Source of the DNA: Lucinisca nassula
Taxonomy: Eukaryota > Mollusca > Bivalvia > Lucinida > Lucinidae
Direction of reading: 5' to 3'
Length of the DNA stretch: 64,000 nucleotides
Assembly: GCA_963580285.1 (NCBI GenBank)
Contig: OY757010.1
Span: 151,655,596 to 151,719,595, forward strand
A model generated the notes under the pieces. It was given only the letters and a program-made list of their open reading frames with translations, did no database searches and was not told where the DNA came from. The translations under genes and the position numbers were made by a program. Shown here piece after piece: positions 51,228 to 61,769 of the stretch (position 1 is its first letter; the number at the start of each line of letters is the position of its first letter).

Positions 51228-53031
51228 TTTTCCATGAGGAATCCATATATGAAATTTCAAAACCCTAGCATACACGGTTCTAAAGTTATGCTATGCATCA
51301 CTTTTAGCATACATTACAATGGGCACAAATTACCAAAATGACAAAGGGCCATAACTCACAAAGTATTTTTCGGAATTTTGTCATAAGTTAATCAGTTCAT
51401 CTAATCATCACAACCAATCTATTCACCAACTTTCAAGGCTCTAGCTCCAATAGTTTTTGAGATATCTTGCTGACAAGATTTTATTAAAAAAATTTCAAAG
51501 GGCAATAACTCTTGAAAGGGGCATAATCAAGACGAGAAAAAAAAATACTCGTCAGCTAATTTTCAATGAGGAATCCATATATGAAATTTCAAAACCCTAG
51601 CATACACGGTTCTGAAGTTATGCTATGCATCACTTTTAACATACATTACAATGGGCACAAATTACCAAAATGACAAAGGGCCATAACTCACAAAGTATTT
51701 TTCGGAATTTTGTCAAAAGTTAATCAGTTCATATACTCATCAGCACCAATATACTCAACAACTTTCAAGGCTCTAGCTCCAATAGTGTTTGAGATATTTT
51801 GCTGACAAGATTTCAATAAAAAAAATTTTCAAAGGGCAATAACTCTTGAAAGGGGCATAATCTGGAAGAGAAAAAAAATAAGCATCAGCTAATTTTCCAT
51901 GAGGAATCCATATATGAAATTTCAAAACCCTAGCATACACGGTTCTAAAGTTATGATATGCATCACTTTTGCATACATTACAATGGGCACAAATTACCAA
52001 AATGACAAAGGGCCATAACTCACAAAGTATTTTTCGGAATTTTGTCATAAGTTAATCAGTTCATCTACTCATCACAACCAATCTATTCACCAACTTTCAA
52101 GGCTCTAGCTCCAATATTTTTGAGATATCTTGCTGACAAGATTTTATTAAAAAAAAAATTTCAAAGGGCAATAACTCTTAAAAGGGGCATAATCAAGATG
52201 GAAAAAAAATATGCGTCAGCTAATTTTCCATGAGGAATCCATATATGAAATTTCAAAACCCTAGCATACACGATTCTAAAGTTATGCTATGCATCACTTT
52301 TAGCATACATTACAATGGGCACAAATTACCAAAATGACAAAGGGCCATAACTCACAAAGTATTTTTCGGAATTTTGTCAAAAGTTAATCAATTCATATAT
52401 TCATCACCACCAATATACTCAACAACTTTCAAGGTTCTAGCTCCAATAGTGTTTGAGATATTTTGCTGACAAGATTTCATTAAAAAAATTTCAAAGGGCA
52501 ATAACTCTTGAAAGGGGCATAATCCGGACGAGAAAAAAAAATAAGCATCAGCTAATTTTCCATGAGGAATCCATATATGAAATTTCAAAACCCTAGCATA
52601 CACGGTTCTAAAGTTATGATATGCATCACTTTTAGCATACATTACAATGGGCACAAATTACCAAAATGACAAAGGGCCATAACTCACAAAGTATTTTTCG
52701 GAATTTTGTCATAAGTTAATCAGTTCATCTACTCATCACCACCAATATATTCAACAACATTCAAGGCTCTAGCTCCAATAGTTTTTGAGATATCTTGCTG
52801 ACAAGATTTTATTAAAAAAAATTCAAAGGGCAATAACTCTTGAAGGGGGCATAATCCGGATGAGAAAAAAAATACACGTCAGCTAATTTTCCATGAGGAA
52901 TCCATATATGAAATTTCAAAACCCTAGCATACACGGTTCTTTAGTTATGCTATGCATCAAAAGCGTAAAGGACGGGCGATCGAACCAGAACTAATATGCC
53001 CCTCAAACTTTTTCAAAGTTGGGGGCATAAT
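51228..53031 (+). mobile_element. Tandem-array element, family 'ATGCCCC', nested
   Basis: Six units of about 330 bp (AGCTAATTTTCCATGAGGAA, CAAAGGGCCATAACTCACAA, GAAAGGGGCATAATC). It ends with a short GGACGGGCGATCGAACCAG and hairpin ATGCCCCTCAAACTTTTTCA closing at GGGGGCAT. No left end with a matching arm was recognised; it seems 5'-truncated. The host array resumes at AAGTTATTGAC right after it. Confidence 0.6.
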
Positions 53032-54274
53032 AAGAAAGTTATTGACAGAACACAAAAAAAGGCCCTTTTTTTACCTTTAACCTCTATGTATGACCTTGAC
53101 CTTTCAGGTACCAAACTGGGTCATGCCTGCAACACATCATCTCATGGTGGTTAACATTTCTGCCTAGCAATTTTAAAATCCATCTAAAAATAAGAAAGTT
53201 ATTGACCAAACACGAAAAAAGGCCCCTTTTTTACCTTTGACCTCTATGTATGACCTTGACATTTCAGGTACCAAACTGAATCATGCATGCAACACATCAT
53301 CCCATGATAGTTAACATGTTTGCCAAGTAACTTCAAATTCTATTTAAAATTAAGCAAGTTATTGACAAAACCCGAAAAAAGGCCCCTTTTGTACCTTTGA
53401 CCTCTAAGTATGACCTTGACCTTTGAGGTACCAACCTGGGTCATGCACGCAACACATCGCCTTATATTGGTTAACATTTCTGCCAAGTGATTTCAAAATC
53501 CATCTCAAAATAAGAAAATTATTGACCAAATACGAAAAAAGGCCCCTTTTTTGACCTTTGACCTCTAAGTATGACCTTGACCTTTGAGGTACCGACCTGC
53601 CTCATGTGCACCACACATCGTCTCATGGTTGTTAATAATTATGCCAAGTAATTTTAAAATCCATCTCAAAATTAGAAAGTTATTGACCAAATACGAAAAA
53701 AAGGCCCCCTTTTTTGACCTTTGACCTCTAAGTATGACCTTGACCTTTGAGGTACTGACCTGCCTCATATGCACAACACAACGTCTTATGGTTGTTAATA
53801 ATTATGACAAGTAATTTTAAAATCCAACTTAAAATAAGAAAGTTATTGACCAAATACGAAAAAAGGCCCCTTTTTTGACCTTTGACCTCTAAGTATGACC
53901 TTGACCTTTGAGGTACCGACCTGCCTCATGCGCACCACACATCGTCTTATGGTTGTTAATATTTCTGCCAAGTAATTTTATAATCCATCAAAAAATAAGA
54001 AAGTTATTGACCGGACACGATTTACCCATACATATATACATACCAACAAATTTCTAAGGGAGATAATTCAAAAAGTATAAATGCGAGAGTTATAGTTCTT
54101 GCGCACTGCACGTCGTCTAATGCTGATTAATATTTATACGAAGTTTCGTGAAGATAGCTCTAACGGTTTTCAAGTTACAGAGCGGACACGAATGTGTGAC
54201 AGACAGACAGACGGACGCCCGGGGGAAAAACAATATGTCTCTCCGAAAAAAAATTTTTCGGGGGAGACATAATT

Positions 54275-55224
54275 GATAAACTGAGCTACAGTATGACTAG
54301 GTAGTTGACTGCTAATCCCTCTTATTATTGTAATTATCTCACTTTAAGAAATCATAACAGTGTTTTGATAACAAGTGCAAGTGACACCAATTAAACAATT
54401 CAGTGTGAAAGGTTGCCTGACCAGTGTTATCATGTGCGTGTAGCAAAGACTATGGCATATGCAGGCAGTCTGATCAGCGACAGTGTCTAAGCTTTCCGAG
54501 AAATGAAACATTGTGAACAGTAAACTCAGATCAGACTGCAGAATTTCCAGCTGATCTGAGTCTTTTCTGTGTGCTCATACTCATTCAGTGCATTTCTCAG
54601 GACACCACAATAGAACTTCCTAGCACTCATTAGCTATCGTGTTTGTGTCAAATGCAGAAAGGGCCGCAAATATTACAACACGGTAAACTGCATCCCACTG
54701 TCGTTTCTTAAACATTTTAAATGAGCCAGCACTCAGCAAAAACATATTTTCTTTTAACGAAAGATCAGCCTGTTCATCTAGCTCTTCGTTTGCTGCTCTC
54801 TGAATATCCCAGAGGCCATACTACGAAAAGCTCTTACAAACAGCCAAAGGCTGATAAGACTGCGCAAGCTGATCTGTGTCTTCATGGTCACGTATCTCAC
54901 AGGTTTTACTGTCATGTTTACCAAAAGTTGCATGCAAAAACCGTGCTTGCACACCATGTTGTTATTGAAAAACGCAGGAAAATTTCAGACTGCTCATAAA
55001 TGACGGCGGAAAATTCAGCGCAGCACAACAAAAACTAAACACATGTGACCAGCGAAGACTGATCATCGTGTGCATGTCTGTTCATGGATATCCTCAGCGA
55101 AAATACTTGAGAGATTACACAACCGTCATATTAAAAACTGCCTGCATTATTTATGATTGTTGAAGCATGTACATTGGCTGATTAGCCTATCGCTGCAGGT
55201 GATAAAACAAGTTTCGTATAATAA
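54275..55224. other. Stretch without recognised gene
   Basis: Holds imperfect inverted pairs built on CAGATCAGACTG / CAGTCTGATC (for example 54520-54570) that look like eroded MITEs. A 92-codon plus frame at 54721-54999 has no protein character. Confidence 0.3.
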
Positions 55225-55237
55225 GGAATCTGATTAT

Positions 55238-55572
55238 GTGTGTGTGTGTGAATTCGGGTTTAACGTTGCATTCAACAATTTTTCAGTCATATCACGACGG
55301 TGTCTGGTTACGACAGGGAGCTCAATGCTCACTTTTATAGTGCTGCCACACTGAAGTATCATGTCCCAGACACATTACATGATACCACACCCAGTCACAT
55401 TATCCTGACACTGGGTCGACCAGTCCTAGCTCTACGCCCTAAATCTGAGTGCCAAGCGAGGAGCAGCTAGTACCATTCTTAACGACTTTGGAATGTTGTG
55501 GCCCGGGATCGAACCCGGGACCTCCCGTTCCCCGGAGCTGACACTCTACCAACTGAGCTATCGGGGCCGGTG
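55238..55572 (-). mobile_element. tRNA-derived SINE family P, full-length, minus strand
   Basis: Same structure as 50741-51069, reversed: (GT)n tail first, tRNA-like head ending at GGGGCCGG. Target duplication GGAATCTGATTAT at 55225-55237 and 55573-55585, exact over 13 bp. Confidence 0.88.
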
Positions 55573-55585
55573 GGAATCTGATTAT

Positions 55586-56450
55586 AGAGAGGGGTCATAT
55601 CGCATGTAATATTATGCACCATTGTCCTTTTTAATGCGTCAGAGACACGGTTTTATAAGATGTGTCCCATCTTGCGCTTCCGAAAATCCTGGCACAAATT
55701 GCAATCAAAATTTTCTGGTTGCCTGGCGGGCACCCGACCGCAAAATTGAACTTGTCGGACGTGATTTTAACTTGTGTAGGGCAATCAGGCAATTGCTTAT
55801 TTCCAACCAAAAAAAAGTACGCATGAAAACCAGGATGGTCGCCAACTTTTTTTTCTTTCGATTTTGCGAAAATATAAATTACAGTTGGCGGAATTTTGAT
55901 GGGTCGGTCGGGAAATCGGAAACATACCATTTTTTAGGCCTCAGTGCATGACTGGTTATAACACGAATTCGGATATAACACGGATGTTGTTTGGACACCA
56001 TATTTTCTCCAACATTCTATATTGCTTCAGTAAAATCCTAGCGAGTTAAGAAGAACATCAAGGAGTGTTAACATGGTAATTAGCGGTAAATCCTAATGTC
56101 GCAATAATCACTTGGAAATTATTCAAACAATCAATGCAGCTTAACACCCTTATTGTATAACAATAAACATGAGCTGCAATCAACTTAAAAGTGTCAGCTT
56201 AGCGAAGGTGACGAAGTGCTTTCAAATTTCACACTCGCCAGGTCAGGCAAGCGTGCCGCGAATTCTACTCGCCAGCAGATTTTCATACTCGCATTGGCGA
56301 GCTGGCGAGCGTCTGTTTTCTTTCCCCTGAAACAAGTCTGTGCATGTAAAAAGTGAACTTATCATTAAAGGCTCATACGGATAACAAACCTGTGTGGCAT
56401 AGTGCATTCTTTCATATCTTCAAAACAGTAATTTATTGGTGAAAATGTGT
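55586..56450. other. Stretch without recognised gene
   Basis: Both strands are open for about 100 codons at 55622-55951, a sign of base composition or an unknown repeat rather than coding. A fragment of MITE H lies near 55951-55990 and a CACTCGCCAG-rich patch near 56230-56310 resembles 50330-50400. Confidence 0.3.
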
Positions 56451-56458
56451 ATTGTTTT

Positions 56459-56563
56459 TTCTTATATATACTCCAAACATAAGTTGTGGGTGCTCATTAG
56501 AACTGCCTCAATGGCAGTTCTAACAAGTACCCACAACCTATGTCTTGGAGCAGAAATAAGAAA
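56459..56563. mobile_element. Palindromic MITE family B
   Basis: GTTGTGGGTGCTCATTAGAA and inverse GTTCTAACAAGTACCCACAA, right end GAGCAGAAATAAG. Confidence 0.72.
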
Positions 56564-56598
56564 AAGAAATCCCTGTAAACCCGTTTTCTCTTTGAAGT

Positions 56599-57123
56599 AC
56601 CGTAAAACTCTTAACAATTCAGACACTTTTAGAACTTGCTGTAATTCTCCTAAAATTTTAGATGCCCCCGTGGTGTAGTGGCTATGCTACCCGCCTTATA
56701 AAACAGGGGTCATGGGTTCAATTCCGGGCTTCTCCAGACTTTCGGATGAGTCTTAAAACAGAGGTTCCATCTCCTTATGACATTAGCTGATGGAGGGCCG
56801 TAAAACTCAAACTCAAACACACACACACACTCCTAAAATTTTAACAAATTTGATTCATGATCTAATGTGGAGTCCAAAAAGTGGCAAACAGTGTAGATCC
56901 TGATCAGACTGCTCCTAAAGGAAAACTCAAACACACACATACTCTCCTAAAATTTTAACAAATTTGATTCATGATCCAACATGGAGTCCAAAAAGTGCAG
57001 ACAGAATGGCAAACAGCGTAGATCCTGATCAAAGGAGCAGTCTGATCTTTTAAGAGCAGTCTGATCTGGGTCTGCACTGTTTGTTTGGGCCTCTCTGTTC
57101 CAATACTTAGGATCAGTATGGTA
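56599..57123. mobile_element. MITE family F, enlarged by a SINE and a local duplication
   Basis: Left ACCGTAAAACTCTTAACAAT, right CTTAGGATCAGTATGGT. A SINE T2 was inserted at 56661; afterwards a block with the SINE tail and the ATTTTAACAAATTTGATTCA segment was duplicated (56823 and 56935). Confidence 0.65.
56661..56829 (+). mobile_element. tRNA-derived SINE family T2 with target duplication
   Basis: Head CCCGTGGTGTAGTGGCTATG (box A) and GGGTTCAATTCCG (box B), body TTCTCCAGACTTTCGGATGA, tail GGGCCGTAAAACTC and (AC)n. Exact 14-bp duplication CTCCTAAAATTTTA at 56647-56660 and 56830-56843. Confidence 0.87.
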
Positions 57124-57153
57124 GTATAGAGCTGAATTTATTTCACTGGCTTG

Positions 57154-57373
57154 TTAACCCTTAAAACTTATCTTGCTGAATATTCTTTTAAGCCACACCC
57201 ATTTCTGTCTATCAACCAATCAAATTACTTGATGTAATTTATTGCTACAAATTCATAAACTGAATGCCAAACAGTGTAGATCCTGATCAGATGGCTTCTT
57301 CTGAAGCCATCTGATCTGGATCTACGCTGTTTGCAAAGATAGGGGATGTCGTGAACAGCAAGGTAAGGGTTAA
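57154..57373. mobile_element. piggyBac-like MITE family A
   Basis: TTAACCCTTAAAACTTATCT to AAGGTAAGGGTTAA; the right TTAA (57370-57373) also starts the next element. Confidence 0.78.
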
Positions 57374-57583
57374 GACGCCGAGAAAACTACATCTGAAAAG
57401 ATTGTCTGCTTATGTCATCTGCTAAATTTTTCTGCATACAGGCAAACAGTGTGTGCCCAGATCAGACTGCTCCTACAGGAGCAGTCCCATCTGGGTCCAC
57501 ACTGTTTGCAAAAAATTACTTTTAAGGTAACCGCCAGATGGCAAAGCAGACGACAATGTGGTGATTGGCATTTTATGGGTTAA
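57370..57583. mobile_element. TTAA-flanked MITE family L
   Basis: TTAAGACGCCGAGAAAACTA to ATTTTATGGGTTAA with palindrome CAGACTGCTCCTACAGGAGC. Confidence 0.72.
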
Positions 57584-57700
57584 AGTGATGGCCAGTCACA
57601 CCACAGCGTTTACTGCTCACAGACATGTACAGAGTCATGCATGAAATCATGCATCTGCTGTTTACCTAGCTACCAGGCCTGGTAACTGCTGCAAGGCATG

Positions 57701-57936
57701 CTAAGTGGAATGGGAAAACCTGGCAGATTTTTCTGCCAGTTTTCAAAGGGGTTTCGGTCCTTCCTGTTCGCTTTTCTATAAGCCCTGCCTGAATGAAAAA
57801 GGGGTCAACTCTTAAAGGAAAGAATTTGCTCCTCAGGAGCAAATTCTTTCCTTTAAGAGTTGACCCTGATTAACATGGGAGACAAAAATACTTTTGCAGG
57901 AGTTGCCTCCCATGAAGGTGTATCCATTCCCCTTAA
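57701..57936. mobile_element. TTAA-type MITE family D
   Basis: Right end GGTGTATCCATTCCCCTTAA intact; left end mutated (TAAGTGGAATGGGAAAACC). Central GAAAGAATTTGCTCCTCAGG stem intact. Confidence 0.75.
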
Positions 57937-57944
57937 GTCTAGAA

Positions 57945-58320
57945 GCCTCCGTGGTGTAGTGGTTACGCTACTCGCCTTGTAAACCAGGGGTCGCAGGATC
58001 AATCCCGGCTTCTCCAGACTTTCGGATGAGTCTTTAACCCTTTTTGTACCAAATCCTTATATATAGCAGGAGGTCATTTCAAAATTTAGTGGTGTCAGCT
58101 TGTGTTTTCATCAACATTTATTTGCAAAAGGACTAAACTTTTAGCAAACAGTGGAGGCCCTGATCAGACGCCGCATTCTGCGGCGTCTGTTCTGGGCCTG
58201 CACTATTTGCCAAATACCAATTTAGGGGTTTCCGGTACTAAATGGGTTAAACCCAGGTCCCGTCTCCGTATGACCTTAGCTGTAGGTGGGACGTAAAACT
58301 CAAACACTCACTCACTCACT
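57945..58320 (+). mobile_element. SINE family T2, split by a MITE
   Basis: Head CCTCCGTGGTGTAGTGGTTA and TCTCCAGACTTTCGGATGAG lie left of 58034. The remainder, CCCAGGTCCCGTCTCCGTAT with tail GGGACGTAAAACTC and (CACT)n, lies right of 58250. Confidence 0.82.
58034..58250. mobile_element. MITE family G inserted in a SINE at TTAA
   Basis: TTAACCCTTTTTGTACCAAA to ACTAAATGGGTTAA. The inner palindrome is GACGCCGCATTCTGCGGCGT. Uninterrupted SINE copies show a single TTAA-like site (TCTTAAAA, TTTTAACC) at this point, so the TTAA was duplicated on insertion. Confidence 0.85.
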
Positions 58321-58429
58321 CCCCTTAAGTCTACTGGTTCTATATTCTAGTCATTGTGGAAACCAATCATGAAATTATCTTAGTTCATATTTATGTTCCG
58401 TCAGGAAAAAAGACCTCATGGATGTCTGA

Positions 58430-58680
58430 AAGAGCCAACTTTTGAAACAAACAAGATACTGATGTCATTCATGTATCATTTTGTCGGAAATTTTAGACAC
58501 TAGACTGACTTTGCATGGCGATAGGTAACTGACCATCTAATCTGCACAAAGAGCTAACTTTTGAAACAAATAAGATACAGTGGTCATTCATATGCATGTA
58601 TCATTTTGTTGGGAATGTCAGACACTAGACTGACTTTGTAAGGTGATAGGTAATTGAACATCTAATTTGCACAATATCCT
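58430..58680 (+). repeat. Tandem duplication, 120-bp unit
   Basis: Two copies of a block with AACTTTTGAAACAAA, CATGTATCATTTTGT and GACACTAGACTGACTTTG, starting near 58431 and 58551. Not linked to a known element. Confidence 0.7.
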
Positions 58681-58910
58681 TTTCAAAAGCTTCATCTAGA
58701 AGAGTGTAACTATGGCAACAAACTATTTCGATTTTTTTGCACAAGCTTTATTATGTAAATTAGCACAATACCTTCTCAACTTAAAATTCAGTCCAGTGTC
58801 TTGCATTCCCTTCAAAATGATATCTGGACTGGAAATGAATCTTGTTAAGTTTATAAGTGTGCATGTTCCAACACCCATAAGGTCTCATTTTCCCTGACAG
58901 GTCACATTTA

Positions 58911-59123
58911 TTAACCCTTGGGCTGCTGAATATTTATATATGCCACACCCACTACCGATTATGAACCAATCAGATTACTTTATGCAAATTATTCCAACAA
59001 ATTCACAATCTGAATGGCAAACAATGTAGATCCTGATCAGATGGCTTCGTCAGAAGCCATCTGAACTTGATCTTCATTGTTTGGAAAATAAGGCATATCC
59101 GGGCTCAGCAGGACAAGGGTTAA
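58911..59123. mobile_element. piggyBac-like MITE family A
   Basis: TTAACCCTTGGGCTGCTGAA to AGCAGGACAAGGGTTAA. Confidence 0.78.
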
Positions 59124-59438
59124 GCTCAAAAAGGTTAATGATTTTGGAGGTGCAAATGTTGGAAAGGAGTGAGGAAAATGTCTTGGCGGAAACCAGAGTA
59201 CCAAATGAAAACTATTAGTTGAACCAGAGGTCATAGCGGTAACAAACGAGCAACATAACCACTGCCTCATATTTTTTTGTGGCCATTTTCTCCCCTCATT
59301 TGATTCAAGAGCATATGTGTGTGTGTGTGTGCTAGTTTCATGCATCCCCACCCACCAACAACAACTAAGGTGATATGGAGACTGGAACTCGGTTTAAAGA
59401 CTCCTCTGAAAAGTTTGGAGTAGCCTGGAAACAATCTT

Positions 59439-59490
59439 CTGAACCCTGGTTTACTAGGTGAGTAGCTTAACCACTACACGGACGCTTGTG
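59439..59490 (-). mobile_element. SINE T2 head fragment
   Basis: On the minus strand: GTCCGTGTAGTGGTTAAGCT, ACTCACCTAGTAAACCAGGG, matching the tRNA-like head of family T2 and cut off after it. Confidence 0.5.
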
Positions 59491-59542
59491 TCAGTTGTTT
59501 CAAGACAGCCATTACTGGGAGTGGTAAAAGCATGTGTATATA

Positions 59543-59665
59543 CCCTTGTCCCGCTGAATAAATTAATTTAGCCACACCAATCAACCTATCAAATTACTTG
59601 ATATATATATTGTGGGTACTAGTTAGAACTGAGGCAGTTCTAACATGTACCCACAATCTACACTA
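59543..59665. mobile_element. Half a MITE A joined to a MITE B
   Basis: Family A left half (ACCCTTGTCCCGCTGAAT ... CTATCAAATTACTTGAT) runs at about 59600 into a short family B palindrome (TTGTGGGTACTAGTTAGAAC / GTTCTAACATGTACCCACAA). Confidence 0.55.
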
Positions 59666-59942
59666 CAGGTCGCGCATAAAAGCCAGTTTTCTTTTTCACT
59701 CCGAATGCAATTTTCACAGTACTCCAAACCACTCCGCATATTTTCATCAAAACACTCGGAATGAGGAAACAAACCACTCCCAAACACTCCGCGACATATC
59801 GAGAATACTCGGAGTTTTCCGAACGACTATACAGGTAATGTTTGGTCAATAATGCCCGGGGCTAATATTCCGAATGTCGGTAGAAATACTCCGAGTGGTT
59901 CAAGTTTATATTTATTCATATGATATTGGTTGTATATTAATT

Positions 59943-59970
59943 GTTATTATTATTATTATTATTATTATTG
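59943..59970 (+). repeat. (TTA)n microsatellite
   Basis: Nine or so repeats of ATT with one interruption. Confidence 0.85.
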
Positions 59971-60292
59971 TTATTATTTTACTGACAATTTTTCATTAGG
60001 TCGTTTTTCCTTCCCCTATCAAAATTTCACCTTTCTAACATGCCTCGCCAACTTTCGTGCAGCCTAACATGTATCATTTGACCCAATCTTTTTTCATGCC
60101 GGTTGGATTTTCAATTTGCACGTGCAACTAATATACCCCAGCACGGAAACGGGACCATTACGGTAAAATGCCTTACTTGAAGTTGTAATAAACAGGCATA
60201 TAATGAGTATAAGGTACTCCTCGTGATATGTTCCCAAATGCAATATATATATTTATATATTTTTTTCTTTTTTTGGTTTGATGTTCTGTTGA

Positions 60293-60433
60293 AGAATTCA
60301 CTTCTTTCGACCAGATCGTTGTTTTAAAGGCTGGCGGAATCCAAATTTCAAGGAGAGGAAGGGAAAAAGGAAAACATCCGAATCAGCATCTACAGCAACC
60401 GTAGCCGAGCAGGTGGACAGGTCCGTGAGATGA
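60293..60433 (+). other. Possible short plus-strand exon or relic frame
   Basis: After a pyrimidine-rich stretch (TTTTTTTCTTTTTTTGG) a frame of 46 codons contains HFFRPDRCFKGWRNPNFK and a basic run ERKGKRKTSESAS, ending at TGA 60431. The composition is protein-like and the surroundings are poor in repeats, so it could be a last exon of an unseen plus-strand gene. I do not recognise it. Confidence 0.25.
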
Positions 60434-60669
60434 ACACCTAGCTTATATAAAGCAGTGGGGCTTACGAGGATTGGGGATATTCATTAGTTCTCTTATTTTT
60501 AGACAGAAGCTTACATGTACCGATTTATGGATCTCGTAAGGATCGGCTAATTGTGGCTGTTCTTACGAGCACCAGTAGTTTACATTTGAACTAGATTTGT
60601 AAAAACATTACGGAAGCACGCCTTTTCAAATATATAGGATAATTTTACCACCAAATTGAAATTTTTCAG

Positions 60670-60870
60670 TGTAAAAACGTGATAGTTTTCTTAATTCTGC
60701 TCAAAATATGGATTATGGATACACATTGGAACCGCCTGATCGAGGCGGTTCTAACGAGTACCACTGGCTGTGTTATAGAGCAGAATAAAGAAAATAACGT
60801 TTACCCCTCTAAACCCCAGTTTTACTGTATAAAAGTGGGGTTAAAGGGGGTCAGAATTATTTAGACATGT
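60670..60870 (+). repeat. Repeat shared with 10540-10760, containing MITE B (60688-60793)
   Basis: Around the palindrome GGAACCGCCTGATCGAGGCG both loci share GTTTACCCC, TATAAAAGTGGGGTT and AGACATGTTT. The two MITE B copies are thus parts of one larger duplicated unit. Confidence 0.6.
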
Positions 60871-60939
60871 TTTTGCGATGATACCGAACTATGTCATCTT
60901 AAAAAAAAACAAAAAAAAAACGTTAGTTCTAGAGATAAG

Positions 60940-61130
60940 GAAAACGATGAGAGCCTCCCCTGCAAGAGCAATGATTTGGTCTCTTACCGCTGTTGGGTCT
61001 CACTCGGGCATGTAAAAAAACAACGGCTATCAGGTTCTTATCTGGGTACTCCAGTTTTCGCCCATCTCAGATTAGCATTTTGATAGAAATAAATGAAATA
61101 ATCTTGGGAGGGCCGCGAAACACTCCCACC
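60940..61130 (+). mobile_element. SINE family T1, old copy
   Basis: The conserved block survives as TCTGGGTACTCCAGTTTTCG followed by AATAATCTTGGGAGGGCCG. The head has lost its box B (GTTGGGTCTCACTC). Confidence 0.6.
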
Positions 61131-61520
61131 CCTTAGCTCACAGTCTTGTTATCGTCAAGACAAGTTACATGAGAAATGACTCTATTTTATCATATTCTAT
61201 GTGATTTGTTGAGTAATAAATCACAGTTTGGAGGCATTTGTAAAGAAGACTAAACCACGATTGGTGTATCTACTTTAAAGTAACCGGCAGCTTGAACTGT
61301 GATTTTTTTTTTTGCAATGGTTCACAAACTGGAGCTGATCTATTTGGATTCTAACACACTCATATTCGACAATACCATCAAATTCTCCCAACTTTTCGAC
61401 TGTTTCTTCCTTTTCTTTCTACTAATACTGCGATCGGTCACATCTTACCATTACTGGCAGATGTACATTACATACACACCAGTTTTGCAGGATGAAAGCC
61501 AACACAGTAATCATGTAATT
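61130..61520. other. Stretch without recognised gene
   Basis: AT-rich. Open frames exist on both strands near 61300-61470 but lack splice signals or recognisable motifs. Confidence 0.3.
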
Positions 61521-61524
61521 ACGG

Positions 61525-61742
61525 TAGGGGTCTTCAACCTGCATAGGGCAAGACTCTCCCTGCACAGGGGGCCTCCAGATAGCGTCCCGATCCGAAGGAC
61601 GATGCCCTTTATGACATTCATCCCTGCAAATGATGCCAATGGAGCGTGTTCGGACATCGAAATTTTATCGCAGCTGCCGGGGATCGAACCTGGGACCTCT
61701 AGCATCAAATGCAAGTGCACTAACCACCGAGCTATCAAGGCA
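61525..61742 (-). mobile_element. tRNA-derived SINE family S
   Basis: Minus-strand head GATAGCTCGGTGGTTAGTGC (box A) and GGTTCGATCCCCGG (box B), body CGGACACGCTCC-inverse and AAGGGCATCGTCC, tail TTGAAGACCCCTACCG. It lacks the TTAAAC tail of the other SINEs. Single copy here. Confidence 0.65.
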
Positions 61743-61769
61743 CGTAATATGTTAAAAGGAATCCTGGCA

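Larger units (their letters stand above)
50625..54274 (+). mobile_element. HINE/pearl-like tandem-array element, family 'ATGTCTCC', with two nested insertions
   Basis: Left ACTAGAATTTG, stem TTTGTTTTTCTACAAA, arm ATGTCTCCCCCG. Cores of about 180 bp share AAGTTATTGACC, TTGACCTCTAAGTATGACC and ACACATCGTCTTATGG. Right: GACAGACAGACAGACGGACG and a hairpin ending CGGGGGAGACAT, exact inverse of the left arm. A SINE (50741-51069) and another array (51228-53031) interrupt the left portion. Confidence 0.7.

Noticed and set aside
54721..54999. 92-codon plus-strand frame
   Set aside because: It covers eroded palindromic repeats (CAGCCAAAGGCTG and related) and has no protein-like pattern.
55622..55951. 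Overlapping open frames of about 100 codons on both strands
   Set aside because: Simultaneous opening on both strands and lack of motifs point to base composition or an unknown repeat.
61340..61480. Minus-strand frame with a VEKLGEFDGIVEYECV stretch as an upstream TOPAZ1-like exon
   Set aside because: No usable acceptor and donor in the right phase could be found around it.
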